Shown piece by piece: positions 1-8,834 of a stretch of 64,000 bases of DNA. Position 1 is the stretch's first letter. Each line of letters opens with the position of its first letter. The notes beneath the pieces are model-generated. The model made no database searches. It worked only from the letters and a program-made list of their open reading frames with translations, and was not told the DNA's origin. The stretch is from an uncultured Lachnospiraceae bacterium (GTDB lineage Bacteria > Bacillota > Clostridia > Lachnospirales > Lachnospiraceae), in NCBI GenBank assembly GCA_905233955.1, contig CAJOFQ010000005.1:62001-126000 (forward strand). Reading direction: 5' to 3'. A program made the translations under genes and the position numbers.

Positions 1-402
1 AGGATATTCGGTGTTGATCCCCAGGTTGCATTTTTGTCATATTCTACCTTGGGTTCAGGCAAGGGCGAGGCTGTTGACAAGATGAGGAACGCTGCCAAAA
101 AAGCCAAGGCAAAATATCCTGATGTTCCTATAGATGGGGAGCTTCAGTTCGATGCAGCGGTGGCTCCCCGGGTTGCCAGAACAAAGTGCCAGGGTTCCCC
201 TGTAGCAGGACATGCCAATACATTTATTTTCCCTGACATTAATTCCGGTAATATTGGCTACAAGATTGCTCAGCGTATGGGTAATTTTGATGCTTACGGT
301 CCTATTCTTTTAGGATTGAATGGGTCAGTTAACGATCTTTCAAGGGGATGCAATGCCTTAGAAGTATATTCTATGGCTATTATTACTGCTGCTCTGGCTT
401 GA
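1..402 (+). CDS. pta: phosphate acetyltransferase, C-terminal fragment
   Basis: The gene enters from the left edge in frame 1 and ends at TGA 400-402. Phosphate acetyltransferase interconverts acetyl-CoA and acetyl phosphate in the cytoplasm for acetate formation. The visible 133 residues carry the family's C-terminal signatures: SYSTLGSGKG, DGELQFDAAVAP, an ANTFIFPDINSGNIGYK stretch and a closing GPILLGLNGSVNDLSRG block. These match the catalytic second half of the enzyme. The family partner ackA is not the next gene; it may lie outside the window. Identification is confident although the N-terminal half is missing. Confidence 0.93.
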   Translation, partial: RIFGVDPQVAFLSYSTLGSGKGEAVDKMRNAAKKAKAKYPDVPIDGELQFDAAVAPRVARTKCQGSPVAGHANTFIFPDINSGNIGYKIAQRMGNFDAYGPILLGLNGSVNDLSRGCNALEVYSMAIITAALA

Positions 403-436
403 TGGCTGTGGCTGGCTTTTAGTTGTTATTGAAGGA

Positions 437-469
437 AAGGGAGTCTCGGTGCTTTTCTGAGGCTCCCTT
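437..469 (+). terminator. hairpin downstream of pta
   Basis: The arms 437-447 and 459-469 pair over 11 bp with one G-U wobble around an 11-nt loop. It sits 35 nt after the pta stop and before the next small gene. No strong T-run follows immediately, so it may be a weak terminator or a processing hairpin rather than a classical intrinsic terminator. Confidence 0.5.
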
Positions 470-501
470 GCTGGTGTGTAGGATTTTTCCTGGAGGGTTT
501 G

Positions 502-606
502 ATGAATAAAAGGATGAGGCAGACAATTGCAAGAGTGCTCATTGTAGTTATCCTTCTTTTTACGCTTGTAGTTACAGGTGTTGGCGCATTTATATCAATG
601 ATGTGA
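502..606 (+). CDS. 34-residue membrane peptide, Prli42-like
   Basis: A GGAGGG ribosome binding site at 492-497 precedes ATG 502 and the frame closes at TGA 604-606. The product has a basic N-terminus (MNKRMRQ) followed by a single hydrophobic helix of about 20 residues ending in TGVGAFI. This layout resembles Prli42, the tiny membrane anchor of the stressosome described in Listeria and common in Firmicutes: Asn-Lys start, basic patch, one helix, Thr-Gly near the end. The resemblance is from memory and is weak evidence at this length. No stressosome (RsbR/S/T) genes are in the window. The good ribosome binding site makes it likely to be a real gene. Confidence 0.55.
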   Translation: MNKRMRQTIARVLIVVILLFTLVVTGVGAFISMM

Positions 607-646
607 TAGTAGCACTTTGTATCATTATTTAGGGGAGCCTTTAAAA

Positions 647-1144
647 ATGGGAGATATGAATCCGTTTGTGGAAGATTTTTATAAGGATAACAAGGGAAGA
701 TTATATCAGGTAAGAGGGAATGCCAGGGACAGTAAAACAGGCCAGAGAGTGGTTATATACCAGGCCTTGTTTGATACATATGACATTCTTGTAACTGACA
801 ATGATTCTTTTTTTGCTATGATGGAATCAGCTTCGGTTTCGCAGAATAAGTATTTTATTTCTAAAAGCGATAACCTTAGTGCAGAAACACAGGATTTGGC
901 AATGGCAGATGAGGATACCATTTCAGATCTGATGATGAGCTTTTTTGATGAGAATAATTTTGAAAAAAAGGATGAGATTCTTTCATTGATCAGGGTCAGG
1001 CCGGAGCTGGATGATAACATAATAGATAATCTGGCTGCTTCCATAGATGTAGTTATTGATTCAGGAGATATTGACAAGAGGTTCAGAGAGTTAAGGACAT
1101 GCGTAAGAACCCGTGCCAGATTTGAAGGAACAAGGCTTAGGTGA
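647..1144 (+). CDS. DUF1653 domain protein
   Basis: ATG 647 is preferred over an upstream in-frame ATG at 617 because AGGGGAG at 631-637 sits 9 nt before it. The 165-residue product starts with a DUF1653-type module: GRLYQVRGNARDS, then VVIYQALF and TYDILV, the pattern of a small beta-fold found alone or fused in many bacteria and with no assigned reaction. The remaining about 110 residues are acidic and helical with no recognised domain, longer than a minimal DUF1653 protein. It is followed 23 nt later by the CYTH gene and is probably co-transcribed with it. Confidence 0.7.
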   Translation: MGDMNPFVEDFYKDNKGRLYQVRGNARDSKTGQRVVIYQALFDTYDILVTDNDSFFAMMESASVSQNKYFISKSDNLSAETQDLAMADEDTISDLMMSFFDENNFEKKDEILSLIRVRPELDDNIIDNLAASIDVVIDSGDIDKRFRELRTCVRTRARFEGTRLR

Positions 1145-1167
1145 GTTAGAAAAAGGAAGCATGACAA

Positions 1168-1644
1168 ATGGAGCATGTTGAAATAGAAAGAAGATTTTTA
1201 ATTAAAGATCTGCCATCTGATCTTGATAGTTATCCGTCCAAGTCTTTTGAACAGGGTTACCTGTCCATAAATCCGGTATTAAGGGTAAGGCGGGAAGAGG
1301 ATGATTATTTTGTGACATATAAGGGAAGAGGAAAACTGCTGCGGGAGGAATACAATCTGCCTCTTACAGAAGAAGCATATGAGCATCTCATTTCGAAGGC
1401 GGATGGAACTGTGATAAAAAAACGCAGATACTTCATTCCGCTGGATAATGATCTGGTAATCGAGCTTGATATATTTGAGGGGAACCTAAGTCCTCTTAAG
1501 ATAGCCGAGGTAGAGTTTTCATCCGAAGAAGAGGCTATGGCCTTCGAACCGCCGGATTGGTTCGGAAGAGAGGTAACAGACGAGGAAAAATACAGTAACA
1601 GTTCACTTAGCCGCTGCGGATTGCCGGAAGACATGCAGCGCTGA
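1168..1644 (+). CDS. CYTH domain protein (triphosphate tunnel metalloenzyme)
   Basis: The 158-residue protein begins with EIERRFL, the CYTH signature ExExR/K, followed by basic and acidic beta strands (LRVRREEDDYFVTYKG, VIELDIFEG, IAEVEF) that line the tunnel in this superfamily. Members hydrolyse tripolyphosphate or thiamine triphosphate, or act as class IV adenylyl cyclases; bacterial single-domain forms are most often triphosphatases. The alternating charged strands are seen directly; the substrate is not predictable here. GGAAG at 1155 serves as ribosome binding site. Confidence 0.8.
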   Translation: MEHVEIERRFLIKDLPSDLDSYPSKSFEQGYLSINPVLRVRREEDDYFVTYKGRGKLLREEYNLPLTEEAYEHLISKADGTVIKKRRYFIPLDNDLVIELDIFEGNLSPLKIAEVEFSSEEEAMAFEPPDWFGREVTDEEKYSNSSLSRCGLPEDMQR

Positions 1645-1700
1645 TATCCCGCCGGGATAGTATAAGACAGACAACATCATAACATACAAGGAGGCAAAAG

Positions 1701-2249
1701 ATGAGTAAAGTTGGTATTTTTATGGCGAATGGATGTGAAGAAATTGAAGGTCTTACTGTGGTAGATATTTTAAGAAGGGCCGGTATTGAGATAGATATGA
1801 TCTCAGTAATGGAACAGCCACAGGTCACCGGGTCTCATAAAATATCCTTTATCTGCGATAAGATGATGGATGATATTAACGCTGATGAATATGACGGTTT
1901 TATTCTTCCGGGAGGTATGCCGGGGACTACCACACTTGGAGCTGATTCAAGGGTTATCACACACATCAAGTCATTTTTAAAAGAGGGCAAGCTTGTAGCT
2001 GCAATTTGCGCCGCTCCTTCTGTTTTGGGAGATAATGATATACTTCAGGGGAAAAAGGCTACATCCTATCCTGGATTTGAGGATCGTCTTAAGGGTGCCG
2101 AGGTTGTGACAGATCCTGTTGCAGTTGATGGAAATGTCATAACAAGCCGGGGTATGGGAACTGCAATTAATTTTGCACTTGCTATTGTAAGCTATTTTAT
2201 AGATGAGAATAAGGCCGATGAAATTGGAAAAGCAATCATCTGGAAATGA
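1701..2249 (+). CDS. DJ-1/PfpI family protein
   Basis: A strong AAGGAGG at 1690-1696 precedes ATG 1701. The 182 residues follow the DJ-1 layout: MANGCEEIEG near the N-terminus with the conserved Glu, DGFILPGGMPG, and the nucleophile elbow AAICAAPSVLG holding the reactive cysteine. The protein is the usual length for this family, whose members include glyoxalase III-like and deglycase enzymes and redox-sensitive chaperones. The exact activity cannot be read from the sequence. It lies just upstream of the tig promoter and looks like the end of its own operon. Confidence 0.88.
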   Translation: MSKVGIFMANGCEEIEGLTVVDILRRAGIEIDMISVMEQPQVTGSHKISFICDKMMDDINADEYDGFILPGGMPGTTTLGADSRVITHIKSFLKEGKLVAAICAAPSVLGDNDILQGKKATSYPGFEDRLKGAEVVTDPVAVDGNVITSRGMGTAINFALAIVSYFIDENKADEIGKAIIWK

Positions 2250-2293
2250 TCATCACAGTTATCACAGTAACCGTTTGCTCCCAAAAATATTCT

Positions 2294-2322
2294 TTGACCA
2301 GCATATGATTATGTGATATAAT
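2294..2322 (+). promoter_or_regulatory. sigma-A promoter of tig-clpP-clpX
   Basis: TTGACC at 2294-2299 and TATAAT at 2317-2322 are separated by 17 bp. The -10 box is overlapped by a perfect 8-bp inverted repeat (2305-2312 and 2318-2325, 5-bp spacer), which could be an operator. The tig ribosome binding site AGGAGG lies at 2352-2357. Confidence 0.8.
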
Positions 2323-2369
2323 CATGCAGTTAATTACAGAAAAGTTTATCCAGGAGGATTGAGTTTTTT

Positions 2370-3716
2370 ATGAATGTACAGACAGAAGTATTAGAGGACA
2401 AGAAAGCCAAATTAACTATAGAGCTGCCGGCTGAGGATCTGAAAAATGCTTTAAATTCAATTTATAATAAGCAGAAGAACAGGATCAATGTTCCGGGCTT
2501 TCGTAAGGGCAAAGCCCCCCGCAAGATCATTGAGAAGATGTACGGTAAGGAGATTTTCTACGAGGATGCAGCCAACAAGCTGATCTCCGAGGAATATCCC
2601 AAGGCTTATGATGAATGTGAGCTTGATATTGTATCCCGTCCGGATGTGGAGGTTACTCAGGTAGAAGAGGGCAAGCCATTTATTTTTACCGCTATAGTTG
2701 CACTTCGTCCTGATGTACATTTGTCTGAATACAAGGGAGTTGAAGTTAAGAGAATTGATACATCCGTTTCCGATGAAGACATTGATGAGGAAATTGAGAA
2801 TCAGCGCAAGACCAATTCCCGCAGCATCACCATTGACGGGGAAGCTGCCAGTGGAGATACTGTTGTTATCGACTATGAAGGTTTTTCTGATGGTGTAGCT
2901 TTCGATGGAGGAAAGGGCGAGCGTTATCCTTTGGAGCTTGGCTCTAACAGCTTTATTCCCGGCTTTGAGGATCAGCTCATAGGAAGCCAGGCTGGTGATG
3001 AGGTTCAGGTGGATGTCACCTTCCCTGAGGAATATCACGCTCCGGATCTTGCTGGTAAGGATGCCGTATTCATCGTTAAGGTTCATGAGGTTCGCAGGAA
3101 CGAGGTTCCTGAGATAGATGAAGAATATATTGAAGATATTGGATTTGATTCAATGGAGGAATATCGCCAGGATATTCGCAGCACAATAGAGGAGAGAAAG
3201 AAGGCTGAGGCTAAGAGAACACAGGAGGACGAGGCTATTGCGTGGATAGCTGAGCATTCCGAGATTGATGTTCCTGATGAGATGATTGAGACGCAGGTTA
3301 ATTCTGCCCTTAATGATTATGCCAACAACCTCATGCAGAGTGGTATTTCTTTGTCGCAGTATCTTCAGATGACAGGAATGACAGTAGACCGTCTCAGGGA
3401 TCAGATTCGTCCTGAGACTGTAGAGAGGGTGCGCGCATCCTTAGTTCTTGAAGAAATAGCTAAAATAGAAGCTTTCGAAGCTACTGACGATGATGTTGAT
3501 GAGAAGCTTAACGAGGCTGCTAATAATTATCATATGTCACTTGAGGATATTAAAAAGGATATGCCTGACAGCGAGATTAAGAGCCTCAAGAATCAGATAG
3601 CAATGGAAAAAGCAATTAATCTGATATTTGATAATGTTGTTCCGGTAGACAGACCTGATGAAGAAGCCGAAGCTGAGGACGATGCGGGGGAAACTGAGGC
3701 TTCTACTGAAGAGTGA
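2370..3716 (+). CDS. tig: trigger factor, ribosome-associated chaperone and peptidyl-prolyl isomerase
   Basis: Trigger factor binds the ribosome exit site and shields nascent chains. The 448-residue protein has the expected three parts: an N-terminal ribosome-binding domain with the GFRKGKAP loop near residue 45, an FKBP-type isomerase domain (DTVVIDYEGFSDGVAFDGGKG through FIPGFEDQLIGSQAGDEV, about residues 150-245), and a long helical C-terminal chaperone domain. The acidic tail rich in Glu and Asp is common in clostridial homologues. It is the first gene of the tig-clpP-clpX operon, a frequent arrangement in Firmicutes and Proteobacteria. Confidence 0.97.
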   Translation: MNVQTEVLEDKKAKLTIELPAEDLKNALNSIYNKQKNRINVPGFRKGKAPRKIIEKMYGKEIFYEDAANKLISEEYPKAYDECELDIVSRPDVEVTQVEEGKPFIFTAIVALRPDVHLSEYKGVEVKRIDTSVSDEDIDEEIENQRKTNSRSITIDGEAASGDTVVIDYEGFSDGVAFDGGKGERYPLELGSNSFIPGFEDQLIGSQAGDEVQVDVTFPEEYHAPDLAGKDAVFIVKVHEVRRNEVPEIDEEYIEDIGFDSMEEYRQDIRSTIEERKKAEAKRTQEDEAIAWIAEHSEIDVPDEMIETQVNSALNDYANNLMQSGISLSQYLQMTGMTVDRLRDQIRPETVERVRASLVLEEIAKIEAFEATDDDVDEKLNEAANNYHMSLEDIKKDMPDSEIKSLKNQIAMEKAINLIFDNVVPVDRPDEEAEAEDDAGETEASTEE

Positions 3717-3735
3717 GATATTTCGGAGGTAATAA

Positions 3736-4320
3736 ATGGCTACAATACCTTATGTCATAGAGCAGAACAGCCGTGGAGAGCGTTCATATGATATTTATTC
3801 ACGACTGCTTAAGGATCGTATTATTTTTTTGGGCGAGGATGTTAATGAGACTACAGCCAGTCTGACAGTGGCTCAGCTTTTGTTTTTGGAGTCAGAGGAT
3901 CCTGGTAAGGATATTCATTTATATATTAATTCTCCCGGCGGAGTTGTTACTGCTGGTTTTGCTATATATGATACCATGCAGTATATCAAATGTGATGTAT
4001 CGACGATCTGCGTAGGTTTAGCTGCTTCTATGGGAGCTTTTTTGCTGGCGGGAGGCACCAAGGGTAAGCGTCTTGCCCTCCCTAACGCGGAGATAATGAT
4101 CCATCAGCCTTCCGGCGGAACCAGAGGTCAGGCCACTGAGATTGAGATTGCGGCTGAGAATATTTTAAAGACGAAAAAGCGCCTTAATGAGCTGCTGGCC
4201 GAGAACACCGGACAAGAGGTGGAGAAGGTTGCTGCAGATACAGAGCGAGACCACTACATGAGCGCACAGGAAGCTTTGGATTATGGCTTGATAGACAGGA
4301 TCATTGCCAGTCGCGAGTAG
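3736..4320 (+). CDS. clpP: ATP-dependent Clp protease proteolytic subunit
   Basis: ClpP forms the tetradecameric serine protease chamber fed by ClpX or ClpA/C ATPases. The 194-residue sequence carries the catalytic triad in context: Ser in GLAASMGAF, His in [10 protein letters not shown], and Asp in DTERDHYM. The N-terminal [21 protein letters not shown] is typical of the mature form with almost no propeptide. CGGAGGT upstream is a clear ribosome binding site, 19 nt separate it from tig, and clpX follows 40 nt later. Confidence 0.98.
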   Translation: MATIPYVIEQNSRGERSYDIYSRLLKDRIIFLGEDVNETTASLTVAQLLFLESEDPGKDIHLYINSPGGVVTAGFAIYDTMQYIKCDVSTICVGLAASMGAFLLAGGTKGKRLALPNAEIMIHQPSGGTRGQATEIEIAAENILKTKKRLNELLAENTGQEVEKVAADTERDHYMSAQEALDYGLIDRIIASRE

Positions 4321-4360
4321 AGTTCAATAATAGCAGAGATTATTTCTGGAAAGAGGTAGC

Positions 4361-5647
4361 ATGAGAGGTGAAGATAAGGTACGCTGCTCCTTCTGCGGCA
4401 AGACCCAGAATCAGGTACGCAAGCTCATAGCAGGACCCGGTGGCGTATATATTTGTGATGACTGCGTAGAAATATGCGGTGAGATCATTGATGAAGAATT
4501 TGAGGATGATTCCTTAAGAGAGGCCAATGAGCAGGTTGATTTGGATATCAATTTGCTTAAGCCTGTTGAGATGAAGGCTTTTTTGGATGAATATGTTATA
4601 GGACAGGAAGAGGCAAAAAAGGTTCTTTCAGTTGCTGTTTACAACCACTACAAGCGTATCCTTGCTGATCAGGATTTGGATGTGGAGCTTCAGAAGAGCA
4701 ATGTTTTGTTGCTTGGTCCTACGGGTTCAGGCAAGACACTTTTGGCTCAGACACTTGCCAGGATGTTGGGTGTGCCCTTCGCTATTGCGGACGCGACTAC
4801 ACTGACCGAGGCAGGTTATGTCGGAGAGGATGTTGAGAATATCCTGCTTAAGCTTATACAGGCTGCTGAATATGAGATTCCAAAGGCGGAGCTGGGTATC
4901 ATTTATATTGATGAGATTGACAAGATTACCAAGAAATCCGAGAATGTTTCCATTACCAGAGATGTTTCCGGAGAGGGCGTTCAGCAGGCATTACTGAAGA
5001 TTCTTGAAGGTACTGTCGCCTCTGTTCCTCCACAGGGAGGCCGTAAGCATCCCCAGCAGGAACTTTTGACAATAGATACGACCAATATTCTGTTTATCTG
5101 CGGCGGAGCCTTTGCCGGCCTTGATAAGATCATTGAGAGCCGTCTTGACAGAAAGAGGATCGGATTTGATACGGACGCAACAGAGCGCTACAACAAAAAA
5201 GAAGAAGAGAATTTACTTCAGCAGGTGCTTCCCGAGGACTTTGTCAAGTTTGGTTTGATTCCGGAGTTTATAGGGCGTGTACCTATCAATGTTGCTCTTC
5301 ATGAGCTGGACGAGTCAGCCCTGTTAAGGATACTTACTGAACCGAAGAATTGTCTTGTTCGTCAGTATGAAGCGCTTTTTGCCATGGATGATGTGGAATT
5401 GAGCTTTGATGAGGAAGCTCTTAAGGAGATTGCAAAGAAATCTCTGGAGAGGAAAACGGGTGCCAGAGGGCTTAGGGCCATTATGGAGAATGTCATGATG
5501 GACTACATGTACAGTGTCCCTACGGATGATTCCATAACCTCTCTTGTTATTACAAAAGACCTTGTTGATGAGAATATTTTATTGATGGAACGCGATGACG
5601 ATATTGTTAATATATCTGATGTTGAAGAGCAGAAAGAAAGCGCATAA
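4361..5647 (+). CDS. clpX: ATP-dependent Clp protease ATP-binding subunit ClpX
   Basis: ClpX is the AAA+ unfoldase that selects and threads substrates into ClpP. The 428-residue protein has an N-terminal C4 zinc finger (Cys9, Cys12, Cys32, Cys35), Walker A GPTGSGKT, Walker [11 protein letters not shown], the GYVGEDVE pore-loop segment, and a sensor-2 region [12 protein letters not shown]. The C-terminal lid ends in an acidic tail. It is the last gene of the operon, which stops at the hairpin at 5658-5690. Confidence 0.98.
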   Translation: MRGEDKVRCSFCGKTQNQVRKLIAGPGGVYICDDCVEICGEIIDEEFEDDSLREANEQVDLDINLLKPVEMKAFLDEYVIGQEEAKKVLSVAVYNHYKRILADQDLDVELQKSNVLLLGPTGSGKTLLAQTLARMLGVPFAIADATTLTEAGYVGEDVENILLKLIQAAEYEIPKAELGIIYIDEIDKITKKSENVSITRDVSGEGVQQALLKILEGTVASVPPQGGRKHPQQELLTIDTTNILFICGGAFAGLDKIIESRLDRKRIGFDTDATERYNKKEEENLLQQVLPEDFVKFGLIPEFIGRVPINVALHELDESALLRILTEPKNCLVRQYEALFAMDDVELSFDEEALKEIAKKSLERKTGARGLRAIMENVMMDYMYSVPTDDSITSLVITKDLVDENILLMERDDDIVNISDVEEQKESA

Positions 5648-5657
5648 GAATCTATAG

Positions 5658-5690
5658 AAAACGGCTCCAGGTCAAGCTTGGAGCCGTTTT
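5658..5690. terminator. bidirectional intrinsic terminator between clpX and the zinc operon
   Basis: A perfect 12-bp stem (5658-5669 with 5679-5690) encloses a 9-nt loop. Each arm ends in four A or T bases, so the structure has a T-tract in either direction. It lies between the convergent ends of clpX and the permease gene. Confidence 0.85.
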
Positions 5691-5719
5691 ATCACAGTCG
5701 GGATGCACACGGATTTGAA

Positions 5720-6517
5720 TTAATGACGACATTTCATGTATGTTGCGAAGTAGATGATTCCGGCGTAGATCACTATCATAGGTCCGGTGGCTATATTGCA
5801 GAAATATGACATAAAAAGCCCCAGTAATCCGCAAAACAGAGATATCAGGATGGTATACAGGTGGTATTCTCTCATGTTTCCAGCCAGATTACGGGAGGCA
5901 GCAGCCGGGAGTATCAGAAGAGCATTGATAAGCAGCACACCTATCCACCGAATTGAAATCATAACCAGAATTGCCAGTATTACAGCGAACAGATTCTCCG
6001 ATAACCTGGTGGGAATATTAAAGCTTTTGGCAAGGGTGGGGTGAATAGTAGTAGCGTTTAGCGCATTTACCGATAAGATCCAGTATGCTATTACCAATAC
6101 TGCGCATATGCCCAAGATTGGCAGTTCGCTTTGTCGTATGGACAGGATATCACCTACCAAAAATGAAGAATATTGGGCAAAATTACCGCCCCGGGACAGA
6201 ATAGCCAGGCCGATAGCCAGTGAAACACTCGCACAGACCGAGATTATGGTATCGGTCGCTATTTTTGTGCGGAATCTTATATGATTGAGCAGGAGAGCAA
6301 ATATTACCCCAAAAACAATCATGGAAATATTGGCGTTTGTCATTCCAAGGATTGCTCCAACAGCTATTCCGGTAAGGGCTGAATGACCCAGTGCGTCAGA
6401 AAAAAAAGACATTTGCTTTTGGACTACCATTGTCCCCAGAATGCCAAGAATGGGAGATATTATAATTACTGCTATAAGAGCATTCTGCATAAATGAATAG
6501 TTGAGAATCTGATACAT
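5720..6517 (-). CDS. zinc/metal ABC transporter permease, ZnuB family
   Basis: This 265-residue membrane protein has about seven or eight hydrophobic segments and the ABC-3 family pattern: GTMVVQKQMSFFSDALGHSALTGIA near the N-terminus is the coupling and start-of-core motif, and RWIGVLLINALLILPAAASR is the family's conserved mid-region. It forms the membrane channel for Zn or Mn import together with the ATPase encoded immediately upstream. It is the last gene of the minus-strand operon lacI-engB-SBP-ATPase-permease, with 21 nt between it and the ATPase gene. Confidence 0.9.
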   Translation of the reverse strand: MYQILNYSFMQNALIAVIIISPILGILGTMVVQKQMSFFSDALGHSALTGIAVGAILGMTNANISMIVFGVIFALLLNHIRFRTKIATDTIISVCASVSLAIGLAILSRGGNFAQYSSFLVGDILSIRQSELPILGICAVLVIAYWILSVNALNATTIHPTLAKSFNIPTRLSENLFAVILAILVMISIRWIGVLLINALLILPAAASRNLAGNMREYHLYTILISLFCGLLGLFMSYFCNIATGPMIVIYAGIIYFATYMKCRH

Positions 6518-6538
6518 AAGATTATTTCCTCAATTCTT

Positions 6539-7315
6539 TCAGTGACCAATTGGAATAGAACGCAGATTAAGATTTCCGTAATCATAGCTGCCGCCAAACA
6601 TATCGCCAAAGGGCTGGCTTTCGTAAACGCTTTTCGGAGTTCCGGATGCTAATACAGTCTTATCAAGCAGAATTACTTCATCCGCATACTTTGCGACATA
6701 GTCCATATCATGAGAAATAATAATGGCAGCCATGTCATGTTCTTTTACCAGAAGTTTCATTTTTTCGTAAAAAAGATCCATTCCGTTCTTGTCTATTCCT
6801 GATACCGGCTCATCTAAAAGCAGCAGATGAGGTTCGTTTATGACTGCTAGTGACAACAGAACCCTTTGGAGCTCTCCGCCTGACAGGGTTCCTATCTTTT
6901 GATCAATAAGATTTTCTGCATCAAATTCACTTAATATTTTTTTTATCTCGTTATGGAGCTTTTTCTGACGAAAAAAAACTGGTCTGTGATAATTGAAGGA
7001 TGTGATAAGGTCATAGACATCCATAGGGGTAGTGCGGTCTATGTTTATGGACTGAGGTACATATCCTATAGACAGATCCTGCATCCTTCCATTTTCAGTA
7101 TTTTTAAATTCAATTGTGCCGGTGTGGGGTATTTCTCCTAAGATAGCCTTTAACAGAGTGGACTTACCTGCACCGTTTCGTCCGATAATAGCTGCAAATG
7201 TGCCGCAGTGAATATGAAGATTTACGGATGAGAGTATCTGCTGATCGTCGATTTTGACAGATAAGTCAGTAACCTTTATACAATGAAATCCGCAGGCATT
7301 TTTTTTTCGTCGCAT
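6539..7315 (-). CDS. zinc/metal ABC transporter ATP-binding protein, ZnuC family
   Basis: The 258-residue ATPase has Walker A GRNGAGKST, signature LSGGELQRVLLS, Walker B HLLLLDEPVSGID, and switch histidine in IIISHDMDY. The sequence YVPQSINIDR is the typical metal-transporter Q-loop region. Its ATG overlaps the stop of the binding-protein gene as TAATG, a coupled start, which supports this initiation codon. An N-terminal basic stretch (MRRKKNA) of about 12 residues precedes the usual beginning of the fold. Confidence 0.92.
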   Translation of the reverse strand: MRRKKNACGFHCIKVTDLSVKIDDQQILSSVNLHIHCGTFAAIIGRNGAGKSTLLKAILGEIPHTGTIEFKNTENGRMQDLSIGYVPQSINIDRTTPMDVYDLITSFNYHRPVFFRQKKLHNEIKKILSEFDAENLIDQKIGTLSGGELQRVLLSLAVINEPHLLLLDEPVSGIDKNGMDLFYEKMKLLVKEHDMAAIIISHDMDYVAKYADEVILLDKTVLASGTPKSVYESQPFGDMFGGSYDYGNLNLRSIPIGH

Positions 7316-8238
7316 TACTTTTGCTCCAGAGATTGTTTTATCAGGTTGATGTTTTGCTGCATTCGTGTTATGTATGGACTTGGATTGGCTGAACCATCGG
7401 AATCGTATTCATCGTCACTTGTGACTATGGTATCAAGATAGATGACATCAACCGGGGTTTCTTTGCTTAAAAGTTCCCCCAGAGATCTGCCATATATTTT
7501 GTCTGCCAATACGATGGGAACTTTTTTCTGGCGTATAGTGTCCAAAGCTTCGGAAACTTCATTGGCAGAAACCTGTCTTTCTTCGTCTAAATCTATGATA
7601 ATGCATGTTTCCAGCCCGTAATCTTGTGAAACATATTCATATGCCTCGTGAAAAAGAATAACCGGGGTTCCACGAAGAGAGGGCAGCACAGTGGACATGT
7701 CGGAAATAAGAGAATCTATTTCAGATATATAGGAGTCCCTGTTGCTTTTGATTTCTTCAACTGCTAATAAATCACCACTCAAAAGAGAGCAAAGGCGATC
7801 CGCCATTATATTTACCTGATTGCGGTACAAGGATATGCTCATCCAGTAGTGGGAATTGTCATCTATAGTATTGGTAAGTCCCTTAGAGGTATCTATGATT
7901 GTAAGCTTGGGGCAGTCGCTTATAACATCATCCAAAAAAACCTCCATACCTCCGCCATTGACTAACAGAGCGTCAGACTCCTTCAGGAGCTTCATATCCT
8001 GTGGAGACAGGACATAATCATGAAGACAGCCGGTCTGGGGCTCGCTAAGGGAGTTCAGTTGAACGCCGTCCACGCCGTATAGCAGTTTTTTGGCAGTAAT
8101 ATAAACCGGATAAAATGAGGCTGTTATCTGTATATCATCTTCCCGGACTATGCCGGGAGAATAGATTATGCTGGCAGCCCCGGCAGATATAAAAGTAATT
8201 ACTGTAAATACAAGTAACAGATATGGCATATTACGCAT
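7315..8238 (-). CDS. zinc-type metal ABC transporter substrate-binding protein
   Basis: The 307-residue protein is a cluster A-I metal-binding protein: HDY motif in GCLHDYVLSPQD (His73), His130 in DDNSHYW, His197 in ILFHEAYEY and Asp246 in VLADKIY. Three His plus an acidic ligand is the zinc-type set; manganese binders usually use Glu at the third site. The N-terminal hydrophobic helix (residues 5-25) has no lipobox Cys, so the protein is either anchored by an uncleaved helix or secreted. The usual His-rich loop is absent. Start ATG 8238 overlaps the engB stop by 8 nt. Confidence 0.88.
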   Translation of the reverse strand: MRNMPYLLLVFTVITFISAGAASIIYSPGIVREDDIQITASFYPVYITAKKLLYGVDGVQLNSLSEPQTGCLHDYVLSPQDMKLLKESDALLVNGGGMEVFLDDVISDCPKLTIIDTSKGLTNTIDDNSHYWMSISLYRNQVNIMADRLCSLLSGDLLAVEEIKSNRDSYISEIDSLISDMSTVLPSLRGTPVILFHEAYEYVSQDYGLETCIIIDLDEERQVSANEVSEALDTIRQKKVPIVLADKIYGRSLGELLSKETPVDVIYLDTIVTSDDEYDSDGSANPSPYITRMQQNINLIKQSLEQK

Positions 8239-8827
8239 TTTCGTTCACCACAACCTGATCCATCAGGTCGTAAAGTATGTCTAAGCCGGTTTTGTCCTTT
8301 GCAGAAAAGGGAAAAAGTATAGTATCCTCATCGCAGTTCAATGTCTTGCGAATATCGGAAATATGCTTTGTGATCTGAGAACGCTTGAGCTTATCGGATT
8401 TGGTGGCTATGATAATCGCCTGATACCCCATATAACAGATCCATTCATACATCTGAACATCATTAACTGACGGGTTATGCCGGATATCCACAAGCAAAAA
8501 GACTGCCCTTAACTGTTCTGAAGCATACAGGTATCGTTCTATCATCCGTCCCCATTTTACCTGTTCGGATTTGGGAACATTGGCGTATCCGTATCCCGGA
8601 AGATCTACCAGATACAGCTTGCTGTTAATATTATAAAAATTAATGGTCTGGGTCTTGCCGGGAGATGAAGAGGTTCTGGCCAAATGCTTGCGCTGCATTA
8701 CGACATTAATGAGGGATGACTTGCCTACATTGGATTTGCCGGCAAAAGCTATCTCAGGTAAGCTGTTTGCCGGCAATTCACTGGAAGGTCCAACTACTGT
8801 TTCAAGAGAAACTGATTTGATCTTCAT
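8231..8827 (-). CDS. engB: ribosome biogenesis GTPase EngB (YsxC/YihA)
   Basis: EngB is an essential GTPase that acts in large-subunit assembly. The 198 residues show G1 AGKSNVGKSS, G3 DLPGYGYA, G4 ATKSDK and G5 SAKDKTG, in the TrmE-Era-EngA-EngB order. The start is placed at ATG 8827 (MKIKSVSLETV), which matches the usual N-terminus; a longer frame to 8935 is only overlap with the upstream regulator gene. AAGGAG lies 16 nt before this ATG, farther than normal, so translation may be coupled to the regulator gene, which ends 7 nt upstream. Downstream it overlaps the zinc-binding protein gene. Confidence 0.95.
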   Translation of the reverse strand: MKIKSVSLETVVGPSSELPANSLPEIAFAGKSNVGKSSLINVVMQRKHLARTSSSPGKTQTINFYNINSKLYLVDLPGYGYANVPKSEQVKWGRMIERYLYASEQLRAVFLLVDIRHNPSVNDVQMYEWICYMGYQAIIIATKSDKLKRSQITKHISDIRKTLNCDEDTILFPFSAKDKTGLDILYDLMDQVVVNENA

Positions 8828-8834
8828 ATTGGAC

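Noticed and set aside
706..1176. Long minus-strand open frames opposite the DUF1653, CYTH, tig and other genes
   Set aside because: They lie entirely antisense to well supported genes, have no ribosome binding sites and translate to compositionally biased sequences.
1646..1662. Short palindrome after the CYTH gene as a terminator
   Set aside because: The TATCCCG/CGGGATA palindrome leaves no room for a loop and no T-run follows.
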